The notes under the pieces are model-generated. The model searched no databases. It worked only from the letters and a program-made list of their open reading frames with translations, and was not told where the DNA came from. From contig VSDK01002149.1 of the NCBI GenBank assembly GCA_009767595.1, positions 1,617 through 65,616 on the forward strand: 64,000 bases of DNA, in the 5' to 3' direction. Positions 12,001 to 22,152 of this stretch are shown piece after piece; the first letter of the stretch is position 1, and the number at the start of each line of letters is the position of its first letter. A program made the translations under genes and the position numbers. This DNA is from Symbiodinium kawagutii. Lineage: Eukaryota > Sar > Dinophyceae > Suessiales > Symbiodiniaceae.

Positions 12001-12740
12001 CATAGTCCTCCATCCATCGACTCCTGGTGCTGCAGAAGCCTTTCTTTGAAGCATCAGCTTATGCATCACACTCGCTTCAAGGGGTGGCAACTTAATTTGT
12101 TTTGCTCTAGCTCTAAGGGATTCCCGGATCACTTGAAGAACAGGTTCACTAGGTATGTGCTCAGCATTGGAGGTAAAAACCTCACCCCACTGTTTGCGAG
12201 AAAGTTCAAAGATGTCATCAGGCTTATGGAGGGGCATGTTCTGTTCGTCGCAAACGGACACATGGGAAAAAGGGGTCTGCTTCCTTTTCAAGTAATGGAA
12301 AATTTCCTTGCATCCTGAGAGTGCCGATTGTTGCATTCGCACTTTCCATTCAGAGATGCGTTGCCATCTCGTTTTCTTGACAAGTTCCTCCTTGTAACTG
12401 GCAAGGATTTGCCAAACATGTGTGATATTCTCAAGAGTGGGGAATTGTTCAAAAGGTTGATCACTGATTCGCTTCAAGAAATTACCAAGTTTCTTCCAAG
12501 CATTTAAAATGATTGTCTGAGAATGCTCAGGCTGGATCTCAGCAGTAAGCTTTTTGACAATATCATCAACCCTGTTCAACATACGGTTGGCCTCACATAA
12601 TTTTCTTGTCACATGATCAGTTGGAAAAGAATCCTTACACGGAAGGTCAGGAGGTTGCAAGGACGGGAATGTACCCCGTTCTCGTGAACCTAATCTCCAT
12701 TTCGCTCCTGACTGAACTAAAATTTGGAGGGCAAAATCAT
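9006..12740 (-). mobile_element. 5'-truncated non-LTR retrotransposon (LINE)
   Basis: About 3.7 kb of minus-strand LINE sequence, bounded by a 13-bp direct duplication. The 3' end is about 55 bp of untranslated sequence after the ORF stop, ending in a short AATAAAAA tail. The 5' end is cut inside the open reading frame, so any apurinic-type endonuclease region upstream of the reverse transcriptase is missing. This is the usual outcome of target-primed reverse transcription that stopped early. The insertion is younger than the family A element it interrupts. Confidence 0.85.
9061..12740 (-). pseudogene. LINE reverse transcriptase / RNase H-like ORF, interrupted
   Basis: One frame runs from the truncated 5' edge at 12740 to a TGA at 9061-9063, broken only by a TAA at 9919-9921. 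In order it shows an N-terminal charged region; a reverse transcriptase with KASAAPGVDGW, KLDRSKCFDR, NGIAQGDAAS and the catalytic box FIDDAYLL; then a CCHC-type knuckle (CRFCSHPHEDIHHLAHHC); then an RNase H-like tail on both sides of the stop (LTVYCESSFVVDAW before, DLWKKIKDKLGGRHHLHVV after). The RT box keeps both aspartates. In the RNase H region the usual acidic positions look replaced (AKLVIL where AEL is common, YCES for YxDS, GNDRCN for GNxxAD), so it may be inactive. The apparent Met at 12777 lies in the host MITE and is not the true start. Confidence 0.85.
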
Positions 12741-12753
12741 GGTCAAAACCCTG
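12741..12753. repeat. Right target-site duplication of the LINE
   Basis: GGTCAAAACCCTG, identical to 8993-9005; marks the 5' junction of the minus-strand LINE inside the family A element. Confidence 0.85.
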
Positions 12754-12851
12754 TACCCTTGCTTCCCCATGATTCACTATTGTTTTCCCTACAGTTTGTT
12801 GGTGAACTTATCCCCCATGAAATTGGTTGGTCAACTGCTTGACCCATAGCC

Positions 12852-13640
12852 AATTATTGTTGGTATATATCCCCTATAATTATAATTAATTGTAATTGTT
12901 AGTTATCATCCCCTATTAGTTGAACACAACAACACTTAGCCACCTATTAGTTATCATCCCCAATTAGTTGAACACAATTTCTGGTTGAGATATAGGTATA
13001 AATCCCCTATAATTGTAAATTATCATCCCCTATTATTAACCATTAACCAGCCAGTTAACCATTGGTTGGTGGTTGGTTAACTGCTTGACCCATAGCCATC
13101 TTTCTGGTGCTTCAACAACACATGCGCAGCCGGTTTGCTGCTGGTTGTAGCTGGAAGGTCGCCTCGATGGAGGGCAAGGAAGCTCAGATGGGAAGCCATG
13201 GTAGCCATGGTACGGCTGGATGTGCAGCTGGGGTTATAACCATGGCTAGTTATGCCCTATAAGGTGGCTGAACTAACCCCTAGAAACCATGGGGTTGGTG
13301 ACCACTTACTAGGTGGGTGTGCACATCCAAGTAGGGATGATGGAAGCCTGGAAAGGTTTGTAAAAAACCGACGGGTTCTTGCCGATTTCCCCAGCCCAGC
13401 AGAACGCTGAAGAGATGTTGGTTCAGATTCAGTGCTCTGCTTGGGAGGAAGCAATCAAGGCTTCAGGAGGGCGACCTCCCCAATGATTGGCTGCGTATTG
13501 CAATTGATCCCATGGCTACCAACTGCTTGAATCAATGGCTGAAATTTAGAAGCCAATTGCTGAAACAATTGATAGTTAAATCAGTAGAGTACTGCTGAAA
13601 GTTAGTTGAGAGGTACCAACTGCTTGAATTTGCGACTTTT
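12852..13640. other. Spacer with ATCCCCTAT words and a family A end
   Basis: Repeated AGTTATCATCCCCTATTAG words at 12900-13030 are followed by a solitary family A right end (TTAACTGCTTGACCCATAGCC at 13079-13099). The GC-richer part 13100-13480 has open frames but none was recognised. Confidence 0.45.
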
Positions 13641-13897
13641 TGACTTGATTTCCAGCCTTCTTCAACGGATTGGCGCCAGAGGATTATTTAGTTCGTGGGA
13701 CCAGTCCTTGTGCAAGACTTCGATCAGCCATGATCAAGCATGGCAGCTCTTGTTTAGCATCACCAATCGCTGATTTTTGTTGGTCAACGACTTTCAAAGA
13801 CCAAACATTACCGTCCCGGCACATCATGGTGGGGCTAGGAAGTGGCGCAACGGCAGACCCCCCGTGGGCCTTGCAACGGTTGAAGCTCCCCCCGTGA
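13641..13897 (+). CDS. Candidate coding segment, unassigned
   Basis: An open plus-strand frame without an obvious start begins after a pyrimidine-rich TTTCCAG and reads FFNGLAPEDYLVRGTS and onward for about 80 residues to a TGA near 13896. The amino-acid mix looks coding rather than repeat-derived, and the segment is richer in GC than its flanks. No family was recognised; it could be a piece of a retroelement or an orphan exon. The antisense frames are equally open, which lowers confidence. Confidence 0.28.
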
Positions 13898-14179
13898 CGC
13901 GATGAATTTCTCGTTGGCTGAGGGTTCTCGCGCGAAATGCCCTGGGCAGTGCTTCTGGCCCCGTCGGCCTTGCAGGCGGCAAGGGGATTGGGAGGGAACA
14001 AGTTTTTGATGATTCGACTGGTTGGTGGTTTTAACCATGGTCAATAATGGTTGATAGAGGGGGACAATAAACCAACAATAATGGTTTTATAGGGGTTACT
14101 AATGGTTGTCTAGGGGTTCAAACAAGTAATAACTGTTAATGATAGGGGATAATGACCAACTACTGATGGTTGAACAACT

Positions 14180-14355
14180 ACTCATTGGTGGTTTGCTTCA
14201 CGTTAGTTGTTTCACTAGTAATGATTAACAAATAGTTGGTTCATTCGATCGTTGCTGGTTGGTGGTTTGCTTCACATTTGTTGTTTTCACTCGTAATCAT
14301 TAACAAATGGTTGGTTGACTAACAATTTTTCATAGGGGTTGAAGCCACCGACCAG
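14180..14355. mobile_element. MITE-like family B, complete copy plus partial duplicate
   Basis: The complete copy spans 14255-14355: left CTGGTTGGTGGTTTGCTTCA, right TTGAAGCCACCGACCAG, with the internal word GGTTGGTTGACTAA. A partial second left half (GGTGGTTTGCTTCACGTTAG and onward, 14187-14241) precedes it, so the element is locally part-duplicated. Confidence 0.7.
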
Positions 14356-14991
14356 ATTGAGTGAGTGGTGACTAAGGCACCAAAAAGCTGAAGAGGAAAT
14401 TGAAAACGTGCTGGTGGTCTTAGGCATTTTCTGTTGTCAGCCCTACCTTGGATCGTTTGCCGATCAGATAATTTTTTTCGAGGATGGTCAAAACCACCAA
14501 GCAGAAAAGGCAGTAGCGAAAACTGTCCTACCCCATATCCCCATCAGCATCTCAATTTGCTCCGCGGCTATCAACTGCAGAGCGATCCAATCATGACATG
14601 CGCTGAACGAAAGAGAACGATGGAATGGATACGCCAAACCAATTCGTCCGTCATTTTGACAGGGTCTTCCATCATATTCCATGATTTTGCCGTGAAAAAC
14701 TAGGTTAAACCATGATATGAAGAACGACTATGATTAGATTAATCCAATCCAGTACTCCCATAGCCACCAGCATGGCCCAACCGATTGCACCCAACGGTTG
14801 AGATGGGGTCCCACTTCGGGTCCCATGGTCAATGACTGCCCACAACCGTTGAGTCCTCCACTGGCACCACCACGGCCCCGCTGCTCAGCCTGGGCCCTGC
14901 TGCTCTACGGCAGCTTTGCGACGACCTGAGACCGTGCCAAGGGACGGGTTGCCATGGTGCTGTGCAAGGATAGGGCCCTGGCTACCCAAGT
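14356..14991. other. Spacer with GC-rich patches
   Basis: Open frames at 14408-14703 and a GC-rich patch at 14840-14940 show no recognisable family. The latter contains a short hydrophobic frame (AWALLLYGSFATT) that could belong to an exon, without support. Confidence 0.3.
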
Positions 14992-15111
14992 GGCTATGGG
15001 TCAAGTAGTTAACCAACCAATTTCATGGGGGATAAGTTCACCAACAAACTATAGGGAAAACAATGGTTCATGATGGGGAACCAGGGGGACTAAGGGTTTT
15101 GACCCACAGCC
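14992..15111. mobile_element. MITE-like family A, complete copy, 4-bp TSD
   Basis: The ends GGCTATGGGTCAA and TTTGACCCACAGCC form a terminal inverted repeat of about 13 bp. The copy is 120 bp long and flanked on both sides by AAGT. It is in the opposite orientation to the copies at 36021 and 54727. Confidence 0.8.
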
Positions 15112-15735
15112 AAGTGATGAGCCATCATTCCCCTGGTATTGCAGGTTGTAGCTGACATATGCTGACACCATGGTTCACCATTGATCGTTAATGAGTGGCC
15201 ATTCAACACCATTAATTCCCGGTTGGGACTGCCCACAGTTGCCCGCAACTGACAAGTTCGCAATTGCCACTCTCGATGGTGGAATTCCTGTGAAGGTCCG
15301 TTGTTTTTTCCCAAAAAAAATCTCTGAGTTCATGAATGTTATGTGTCACATTGTTGCGTTGGTCGGGAAAATGTTGGGCGTTGCGCGTAATGTTGATTGT
15401 CAACCATGTTTCATCAATATCAACGGTTAGTGTAAAGACATCTAAAGACCATACCAATCATTGCAAACTGATTATAATTGACCATTATAAACCGTCATTA
15501 ATCAGCATGAACTTAATCGACAATCGAAGATGTTTAGGTCCCATGATTGACATGAGGATTCTCACGATGATTCGGTCCAACCACGTGTGTAAAATCGATG
15601 AGAATATCACTTGACTGTGCAACTAGGACTGCCAGCTGGCAACCAGGACTTGGTTCCAACCGTTCGATCTCCAGTCATGGCCCAGTAGTGGCTCATGCAT
15701 TCGGAACGGTGGACTTTGCGCATCGAGTTCTGAAA

Positions 15736-15930
15736 TGTTTCAAGTTACTGTGTCACTTCAAAATGGATCCAAATGGTAGGAGTATTTCACTGTCAATTCT
15801 ATGTTTTTCAACCATGAGGGACTTGAAAGTGCTGGCCCAGAATTTGGTTCGAACAGGTGTTCCTCCAGCTTGCTGCGGGAATGCAGCGGCATCGCAGGAG
15901 CTGAGTGATTTACTACTGACATATCCATAG
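15736..15930 (+). pseudogene. Relic of a ubiquitin-like/RCC1 family gene
   Basis: From ATGTTTCAAGTTACTGTGTC at 15736 the DNA follows the first 100 bases or so of the intact gene at 58010 (including GAGGGACTTGAAAGTGCT versus GAGGGACTTGAAAATGCT, then GCCCAGAA), with substitutions and small indels that break the frame. Only the start of the ubiquitin-like domain remains; no RCC1-like units follow. It resembles the 58010 gene more than the 6396 gene. Confidence 0.75.
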
Positions 15931-16916
15931 CCACGGCGATACCTATGAACAATCCAGCAATCTTTCCAATCTAGGACAATGACCCTGCCGGCATACCAAC
16001 TGTTTCCTACATGGAAACCCTACTACTGACATACCAACTGTTTCCTGTCGGGTACTCACCACACGTGAACCAACCACAAGCTCACCACTGGGGACCAGCA
16101 GTGGGTGCTCAGGGGCCTGACGATGCGGGATCTCTCTATTTCGCCTTTGCCTTCACTGCCGGGCACTGAGCAAAGGTCGATGTTTGTTAAGGCAAAGGTA
16201 TATCAACTGAGTTAGCTGAGTAATGAATCATAGATCATAGTTGATGATAAATCATAGTTGATATCAAATCATCATTGCACTTTGTTATTTATTTTGTTCA
16301 TCATAGTTGATCATTGTAGTGTTTGTGTAGCATCGATGAAACATGATTATTTTCGTAAATGATGTTTATTTGGCAAAACTATATATGTGTGTAAATAATG
16401 CTGAATTAATTAGGTAGTGAGTTTATATAATGAGTAGTAACTAGCTGATTACCCAACATGGGCAACAATGGTTGTTTACAGTTGGTTAGTCATCAATGAG
16501 CACATTCCCCTGATAGTTGATAGCTAGTCACGGATTATGAGTGCAATGTAAAAAATAATGATTGCTATTTGGAAAGCCGTCTATTTGTTTCTCATTCTCA
16601 TGCTAACCTTTGCGCCTGTTTTTTTTTCCCTCCATCAATACTCAAACCCCAAGAGTAGTTTTTGAAAGAAATTGATTTGTTTATGTCAAAAACGCTTGTA
16701 AAGGTCAGAGAAGGTCCCACAATTGCTTCTAGCGGAAATGGAAGCTGTTGAAGCTGACTTCAAGGCAGGAGAGCGTACCACCTTTTCTTTTAATTATCAA
16801 GCATCAATCAAACATCATGAAGTTTACTTCATTGTTTCCTAGTCATGGGCTAATCTTAGATCCATATCAAGAAACTCATGAACAATCAACAAATCAACCA
16901 TTACAGTAAAAGTCAC
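15931..16916. other. Spacer, nothing recognised
   Basis: AT-rich spacer. There is a short near-duplicate of CCTACTACTGACATACCAACTG at 15980-16040, but no gene. Confidence 0.4.
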
Positions 16917-17045
16917 AAGGGTTAAGCCACCCCGGTGTGAACTACTTCACCCCTTCGGTTGAGCTGTTGATTCATGCCTTAGCGCTGGTATTCTACCGCT
17001 TCCGAGGCCTTGATTTGGCAAGGCGGAGCCGAAGCACCTCCTAAA
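16917..17045 (+). CDS. Candidate terminal exon, unassigned
   Basis: An open segment reads VNYFTPSVELLIHALALV and continues YRFRGLDLARR to a TAA at about 17043. It has a hydrophobic stretch followed by basic residues and is more GC-rich than its flanks. No start codon or upstream exon was identified and no family was recognised. Confidence 0.25.
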
Positions 17046-17119
17046 GAGGCGCCACACGTCACAGCCAGGGATGATGGGTGGGGAAGCAACCAGTGATGGC
17101 ATACAACACTATGGTTAAC

Positions 17120-17326
17120 GGTTATATAATAGGTTAATAGGGGATAGAAACCTACAGTAACACTATGGTTGGTGGTTTGGCTGGTGGTTTGCTTCACAAT
17201 TGTTATTTTCCCTAGTAATTTTTAACAACTGGTTGGTTGACTGATATTTTTCAGAGGGGTTGAAACCACCAACCAGTTATATAATAGGTTAATAGGGAAT
17301 AGAAACCCACAGCAACACTATGGTTA
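17120..17326. repeat. 50-bp direct duplication flanking a family B element
   Basis: The segment 17120-17169 (GTTATATAATAGGTTAATAG and onward to CAACACTATGG-like sequence) recurs at 17277-17326 with few mismatches. The family B element lies exactly between the two copies. A 50-bp flank duplication is much longer than a usual transposon target duplication. Confidence 0.7.
17166..17276. mobile_element. MITE-like family B, complete copy
   Basis: Left TGGTTGGTGGTTTGG, right TTGAAACCACCAACCAG, with the internal word AACTGGTTGGTTGACTGATA. It has an extra GGCTGGTGGTTTGCTTCAC near the left end, as if two left ends had been joined. Confidence 0.7.
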
Positions 17327-17417
17327 ACTTAATAGGTGCTTGAGGTTTCTCAAAATAGTGGTTAATAAGGGATAGTAACCCACAAATTCATGGTTAAACA
17401 ACTACTACCTGGTGGTA

Positions 17418-17528
17418 TGGAGGTTTCTCAAAATAGCGGAACCTTCAAATCATCCAATATTGACCTTGATATACCAGTTCTATTGATAAACTAGCTATTT
17501 TGGGGAACCCCTATTTTGAGAAACCACC
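17418..17528. mobile_element. MITE-like family C, complete copy
   Basis: Left GGAGGTTTCTCAAAATAGCG, right CTATTTTGAGAAACCACC, with internal AAATCATCCAAT. A loose left-end fragment (GAGGTTTCTCAAAATAGTGG) lies upstream at 17342-17361. Confidence 0.7.
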
Positions 17529-19360
17529 ACGTGCTTGTGTGTCTTTATACACATTTGTATTTGCACACAAGGGAGCAATGGAACTCATTAGTAGACAAGC
17601 ACACTAGGTGTAGGACCATGATTTGCCTCCATGGTTTGTCTACAGATGGGGTCCATGAGTGTCCCAACATGTGCACCAGGAATTACACAGGAATTTTTGA
17701 TGCAGCGGCTCAATGCATCAAGCAACTATGCCCAGTGGAGCCTGGCAAATGGTGCTAAATGATAGTGCATCATTGACAACATCAGTCGTTTGGGGACCTG
17801 TTTCGGGACCTGCTTGGGAACCCTATTTTTCAGACCACAAATGACGAAATCTGAAGCCATTGTTGGGAAATCACTATTATATAATTGTTGTTGACTACAA
17901 TCGGCCTATGGCCTCAGAATTCAAGCATGCTGTTGTCACTAGTCATTCAGTATTTCAGCCGAGACAGAATCGTTACCTGACTATAATTGACCATGAAACA
18001 TCATGATACAGTTAAAGAAAACAAGCTATTAGTTCCATGAATGAATGATTCACCATTGTGTCAATCATGCCCACTGCTCCCATGGTGACTAATGGTGATT
18101 TCATAATCATTTGTCAATTTATCATCAGTTAAAGAATTGATTGTGCCCATGTGTTGGGGAAACCATTCACACATGCTGGTAATAATCAGTAATTGCATCA
18201 ATCATGCCCATTGCTCCCAGGATTTCTGAACTGATTATTGTCGTTAACCATTCTTGCCATATACCATTCTGGTCATAAATCACTACTGATGACCAACCAA
18301 AGAAATCCTGATCAGTGGCTCAATTCTAGTCATTCTGGTCATAAACCATTCTGGTCAATTTCTGAACTGATGACCGACCAAAGATGCCGCTAGGCCATCA
18401 ACGAAGTAACTCCAGGACAGCAGGCAGGGCCGTGCACGACGGGAGCTGGGAGCTGGTGTCAAGGGATCAGGTTGGGACATCGCCGTGGTCGAAGGGGTGC
18501 GCATGGATGATCATGCCACGGCTGGGAACTGGTGAGGTTTATTAACCACCAGGTTTACCTTCATTAAACCACCAGGTTTATTAGCCAAGCTTAAAGAAAA
18601 CAAGTCACAGGGTAAATGATCATGATGAGTAACTAATGATCAACCTGGTGAGGTTACTTAAGTATAAATTATCTGGAGGTTACTTAAGTAATTGTCTACA
18701 GGTAATAGTTGTATACTTAGTAACTGGATGATCATCCAAGCAACTTCAGGTAATTGTTGCTGCATGGTAAATAAGTACCTGAAGGTGGTTATCCAATTGA
18801 GAGATAGGTTACAACGATGCTTACTAACCGTTACTAACCACTCACTAAATGGGATGATCGTCCCAGTGGTTTCATGGTTCATTCCATGGCTAAAATCCTA
18901 GAAACTAACAGCTTGACCCTACCAAAGGATATCCCTATAGAAAAGTGATTTTCCAAGGTCGATTTTGGGAGGATCTATGTTAGCTTCTGGGAGTGTAGCA
19001 GTGGCCAACAAATGGTTCAAGTTCATTGGTTGTGAATAATTAATCCAATCTCATGAATCGCAGGAATCATCGGGATTTGTCACCAGGACAGCACATGTAA
19101 CACTGCGCGCAACCCCCCCTCCTTTCGCCCGCAAGCATTTTATGGGGATACATGGGGACTTATTGTATATCTTCACATATCGTACGGGTACAGCATCTTA
19201 TGAATGTATCTCATGATGATGGGGTATCATCTCAGTACATCATGAAGAAAAAATATGCAGTTTTTGTATCACAAAGCATGATTTTCTCGATGTTTTGTGT
19301 TTTAGGGTTTATGGTTTCAGGAGGGACATATGCCGCTTAGTGTCGATGTACATGTTTTGA
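17529..19360. other. Spacer; one GC-rich exon-like patch
   Basis: Mostly CAATCATG / GGTCATAAACCATT filler. At about 18411-18530 a GC-rich open segment after CTCCAG|GACAGC reads GWDIAVVEGVRMDDH and could be an exon, but no family was recognised and no partner exon was found. Confidence 0.35.
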
Positions 19361-19516
19361 TAGCCATGCCAGCCCATGCCTTACCATACCTTGCCATGCC
19401 TTACCTTACCATGCCATGAAACAATGCCATACCATGCCTTGCCATGCCATGCCGCACCATGCCTTGCCATGCCATAATATCCATCCCATACCATGCCATC
19501 CCATGCCATCCATGCC
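19361..19516. repeat. CCATGCC / CCTTA low-complexity array
   Basis: An irregular tandem array of CCATGCC, CCTTGCCATG and TTACCATACC words directly upstream of the candidate signal-peptide exon. Confidence 0.85.
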
Positions 19517-19537
19517 GTTTCTCTAGTTCCAATAGCT

Positions 19538-19619
19538 ATGCCTGGATCCTCTCAGAGCTCCTGCCCTCAGATCCTCTCCATCGTTTTGGTCTTGGCTGGC
19601 CTGGCGCTGGCCTTGCCAG
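19538..19619 (+). CDS. Candidate first exon encoding a signal peptide
   Basis: From the ATG at 19538 the frame reads MPGSSQSSCPQ, then the hydrophobic core ILSIVLVLAGLALALP, and reaches a possible GC-type donor (CCAG|GCGGCC) at 19620. This has the shape of a secretory signal peptide or membrane anchor on a first exon. Continuing exons were not identified, so the product is unknown. A chance hydrophobic frame is possible. Confidence 0.35.
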
Positions 19620-19831
19620 GCGGCCGACCACCCGTGGAACCACTTATGCTTATTCCCTGGTGGATTACCATCAAATGTGATGCTTATACTGGTATATGAT
19701 GGTTAATGAAGCGAATGAAGGTAAATGACCAGGTTTAGATATAGTTGGTGGTTGAACCATTATCATCAAATGGTGGTTGATGATAGGGAAACATAACCAA
19801 CAATACAGGTTAAACAACTACTATATATGAT

Positions 19832-19938
19832 TATGGTTTCTTGAAAATAAGGGACCCGCCAAAAATGGATGGATAATCACTGTAACTGGTGAATCAACTG
19901 GATGATTCGGGGGTACCCCTATGACTTGAGAAACCATC
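19832..19938. mobile_element. MITE-like family C, complete copy
   Basis: Left ATGGTTTCTTGAAAATAAGG, right CTATGACTTGAGAAACCAT, with internal CTGGATGATTCGGGGGTACC. The ends are more decayed than in the copies at 4848 and 17418. Confidence 0.6.
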
Positions 19939-21364
19939 AAATCTGGAAGCGTTGCTGGATTTTTCATGAACCAATCGGCTGCTACTTGGTCCTTCTTGAG
20001 GTGATGTGACAATGGAACCAGGTGTGTGTTGCCTGGTTCTAGCAATTAATCATGGGCCATTAGTGATGAACCATTTGATAATGATCATCGTGAACTACTT
20101 AATCCTGATGACAACAGGTCACTGGACTAGTTCATCACTAGTTGACCATTAGGCATTTGTATCCATCAATTAGTCCCCAGCTAAGCATTGGCCATTAGAT
20201 GATCACTAGTTGACCATAGGAAGTGGTTCATCACTGGCAAGAATGGTCCATGTGTCAATCTGTTGTTTCTTTTGTGTGACCATCCCAGTGATAGAGCGGT
20301 AGCTATGTGTGCAGGCAACATACACCACCTGAATCATTATTAAGAGCAATAGAACGAGTGTCATGACCATCATGATACTTGATGCATCACCAATCAACCA
20401 TCAATCGACCATTCATCAACACCCGGTTAACCAGCAACTAACCATAAATAAACGGCCAATTAGTAGCCATTATTTAAGCAGTAACCAACCATAAATGGGT
20501 ATGGCTACGTGCAATACCCACTAGGATGAATCATCAACCATGGGGTCACAACTACCTTTCGAGATTGTCAGCCCTCCCTCTTGCTATGGCAGGTTACGGC
20601 TTCCCGCAGATTTGAGGCTGGAAACATCTGGCACCGGAACATGGGCAAGCCATTCAACTGGTAGAGCAACGACCAGTAGGGGTACTGGTACTGGTACTGG
20701 GTTAGACAACTGCGGTCATTGATCCTGCTTGATATTGGTCAAAAGATTTGGGTCAATGATATTGGTCATGGTCGTTGCGAAAAGAGAGTGACAAGAGTTG
20801 ACAAAATGTGTACAAGGTAAATTATTACTGCAAAAAATGGAGACTGCTCTTGCCATGCTGGATTACCAGACTGTAGCAACACGAGGATGGATTTAGGAAT
20901 GCTGAGAGAGCGTGGAAGCAGTCGTTTGAACGGGAAATTGTGCATGCAGCCAACAAATGAAGGGATACATGGTACAAACTATATAACACCTCAAAATATT
21001 ACATAAGACTAGTGCAACAGCGTTTTCCATCAGCTACTACTATACTCAGCTGGTTCAGCAACAGGGTACCCCTCTGCAGTTGCGATTTCCTTTCTGGAGC
21101 CAAATGAACCCCACTTCAGGTCCCATTCTATTTTGTGGGTGATTCTGCTGCAGAATTTCCCAAGTAATAAGAGACGTGTTTGCAGAAGTTGGGATGCAAA
21201 GGATTTCTGGGATCTGGCAAAATCCCAACATTTGGACCATCTTAATCTTGTTTGCCTGGGAGTACCCAGTGGCTTGACACCGGAAATGCGTTTGGCTTGA
21301 CGCATTTGATTTCAGATATAGATACGTAGCGCTTTTGGATACTTGCACATACAAATGTACATAT
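19939..21364. other. Spacer, no assignable gene
   Basis: CATTAGTTGACCAT-type filler. A short GGTACTGGTACTGG run lies at 20680-20700. A GC-richer open segment at 20540-20722 and antisense frames at 21030-21414 have no recognisable family. Confidence 0.35.
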
Positions 21365-21462
21365 CTGGTTGGTGGTTTCAAGCATTTTTTATTTTCACTA
21401 TTATTTATTAACAAATAGTTGGTTGACTAATATTGTTCAAAGGGGTTGAAACCACCAACCAG
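21365..21462. mobile_element. MITE-like family B, complete copy
   Basis: A 98-bp element with near-perfect 17-bp inverted ends: CTGGTTGGTGGTTTCAA and TTGAAACCACCAACCAG. It is flanked by ATAT on both sides, a possible 4-bp target duplication within AT-rich DNA. This is the cleanest family B copy and defines the ends. Confidence 0.8.
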
Positions 21463-21801
21463 ATATACATGTTTACAGACATTGTTTTTCATAACTCCTA
21501 GGGAAAATTGCTAAAAAATGTCAATCAAACCACCACCCAGGATTGTTGACAACCAAGTAATACCACTAACCAGACATAGTCAAATGGGTACGTTCCTTGG
21601 TCCTATCATGGTCTCATGGCGGAAATGAGTCCGTTTTTTTTCGCTGTTGCGATGGCTGAGGCGGATCCTCAATTTTGAGCAGGTGAGGTTGGATGAATCG
21701 ATTTGGCATTTTGAGATATGATTTAAAGCCTGGGTTCCCGGCTGTGCAAAGTGTTCCCTCGGAAGCACAGAGATTAATGATGATTAATGGATATTAATGG
21801 C

Positions 21802-22152
21802 TTAAGAAACTCTGAAGGGAAAGACAACACTAGTTGGATGTGCTTCGAAGATGGGAATCTTTGCAGGTTGCGATTGGTGGACAGTCACACAATTTTCCTT
21901 CTTGACACTTGAACTGCTGCGACAGTCATTTCGCGACATTTTATGGATCAAGATTGGGATGTCAATGCCATGCAAATGCCCATGGTTAGTATAGGGAATT
22001 GACATGAATTGACCAATCTTGAGTGTGAAGAAGCCCGGCTTTGGCAAGATCTTGGAGATGCCACAGGGGATATCGTGCAGCAGTTGAAGTGAAGCGGCCA
22101 AGGGGTTCCAGGACGGAAAGGTTTCAAGGGGCACAAGCCGCCCAGACCGCAC
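21802..22152 (-). CDS. Hypothetical ORF, 116 residues
   Basis: Open minus-strand frame from an ATG at 22152 to a TAG/TGA-type stop at 21802. It begins MRSGRLVPLETFPSWNP and has a mixed, non-repetitive composition. No domain, signal peptide or membrane segment was recognised. No splice or expression evidence; it may be chance or part of a degraded element. Confidence 0.22.
   Translation of the reverse strand: MRSGRLVPLETFPSWNPLAASLQLLHDIPCGISKILPKPGFFTLKIGQFMSIPYTNHGHLHGIDIPILIHKMSRNDCRSSSSVKKENCVTVHQSQPAKIPIFEAHPTSVVFPFRVS

Larger units (their letters stand above)
8986..12851. mobile_element. MITE-like family A element split by a LINE
   Basis: The left end GGCAGTGGGTCAAAACCCTG lies at 8986-9005 and the rest of the element, through GACCCATAGCC, at 12741-12851. 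Removing the LINE and one copy of the 13-bp target duplication restores a family A element of about 118 bp, the size of the other copies (near 14992, 36021, 36992 and 54727). Confidence 0.8.

Noticed and set aside
12741-12777. LINE start codon at 12777
   Set aside because: The 13-bp target duplication shows that sequence right of 12740 belongs to the host MITE, so this Met is outside the LINE.
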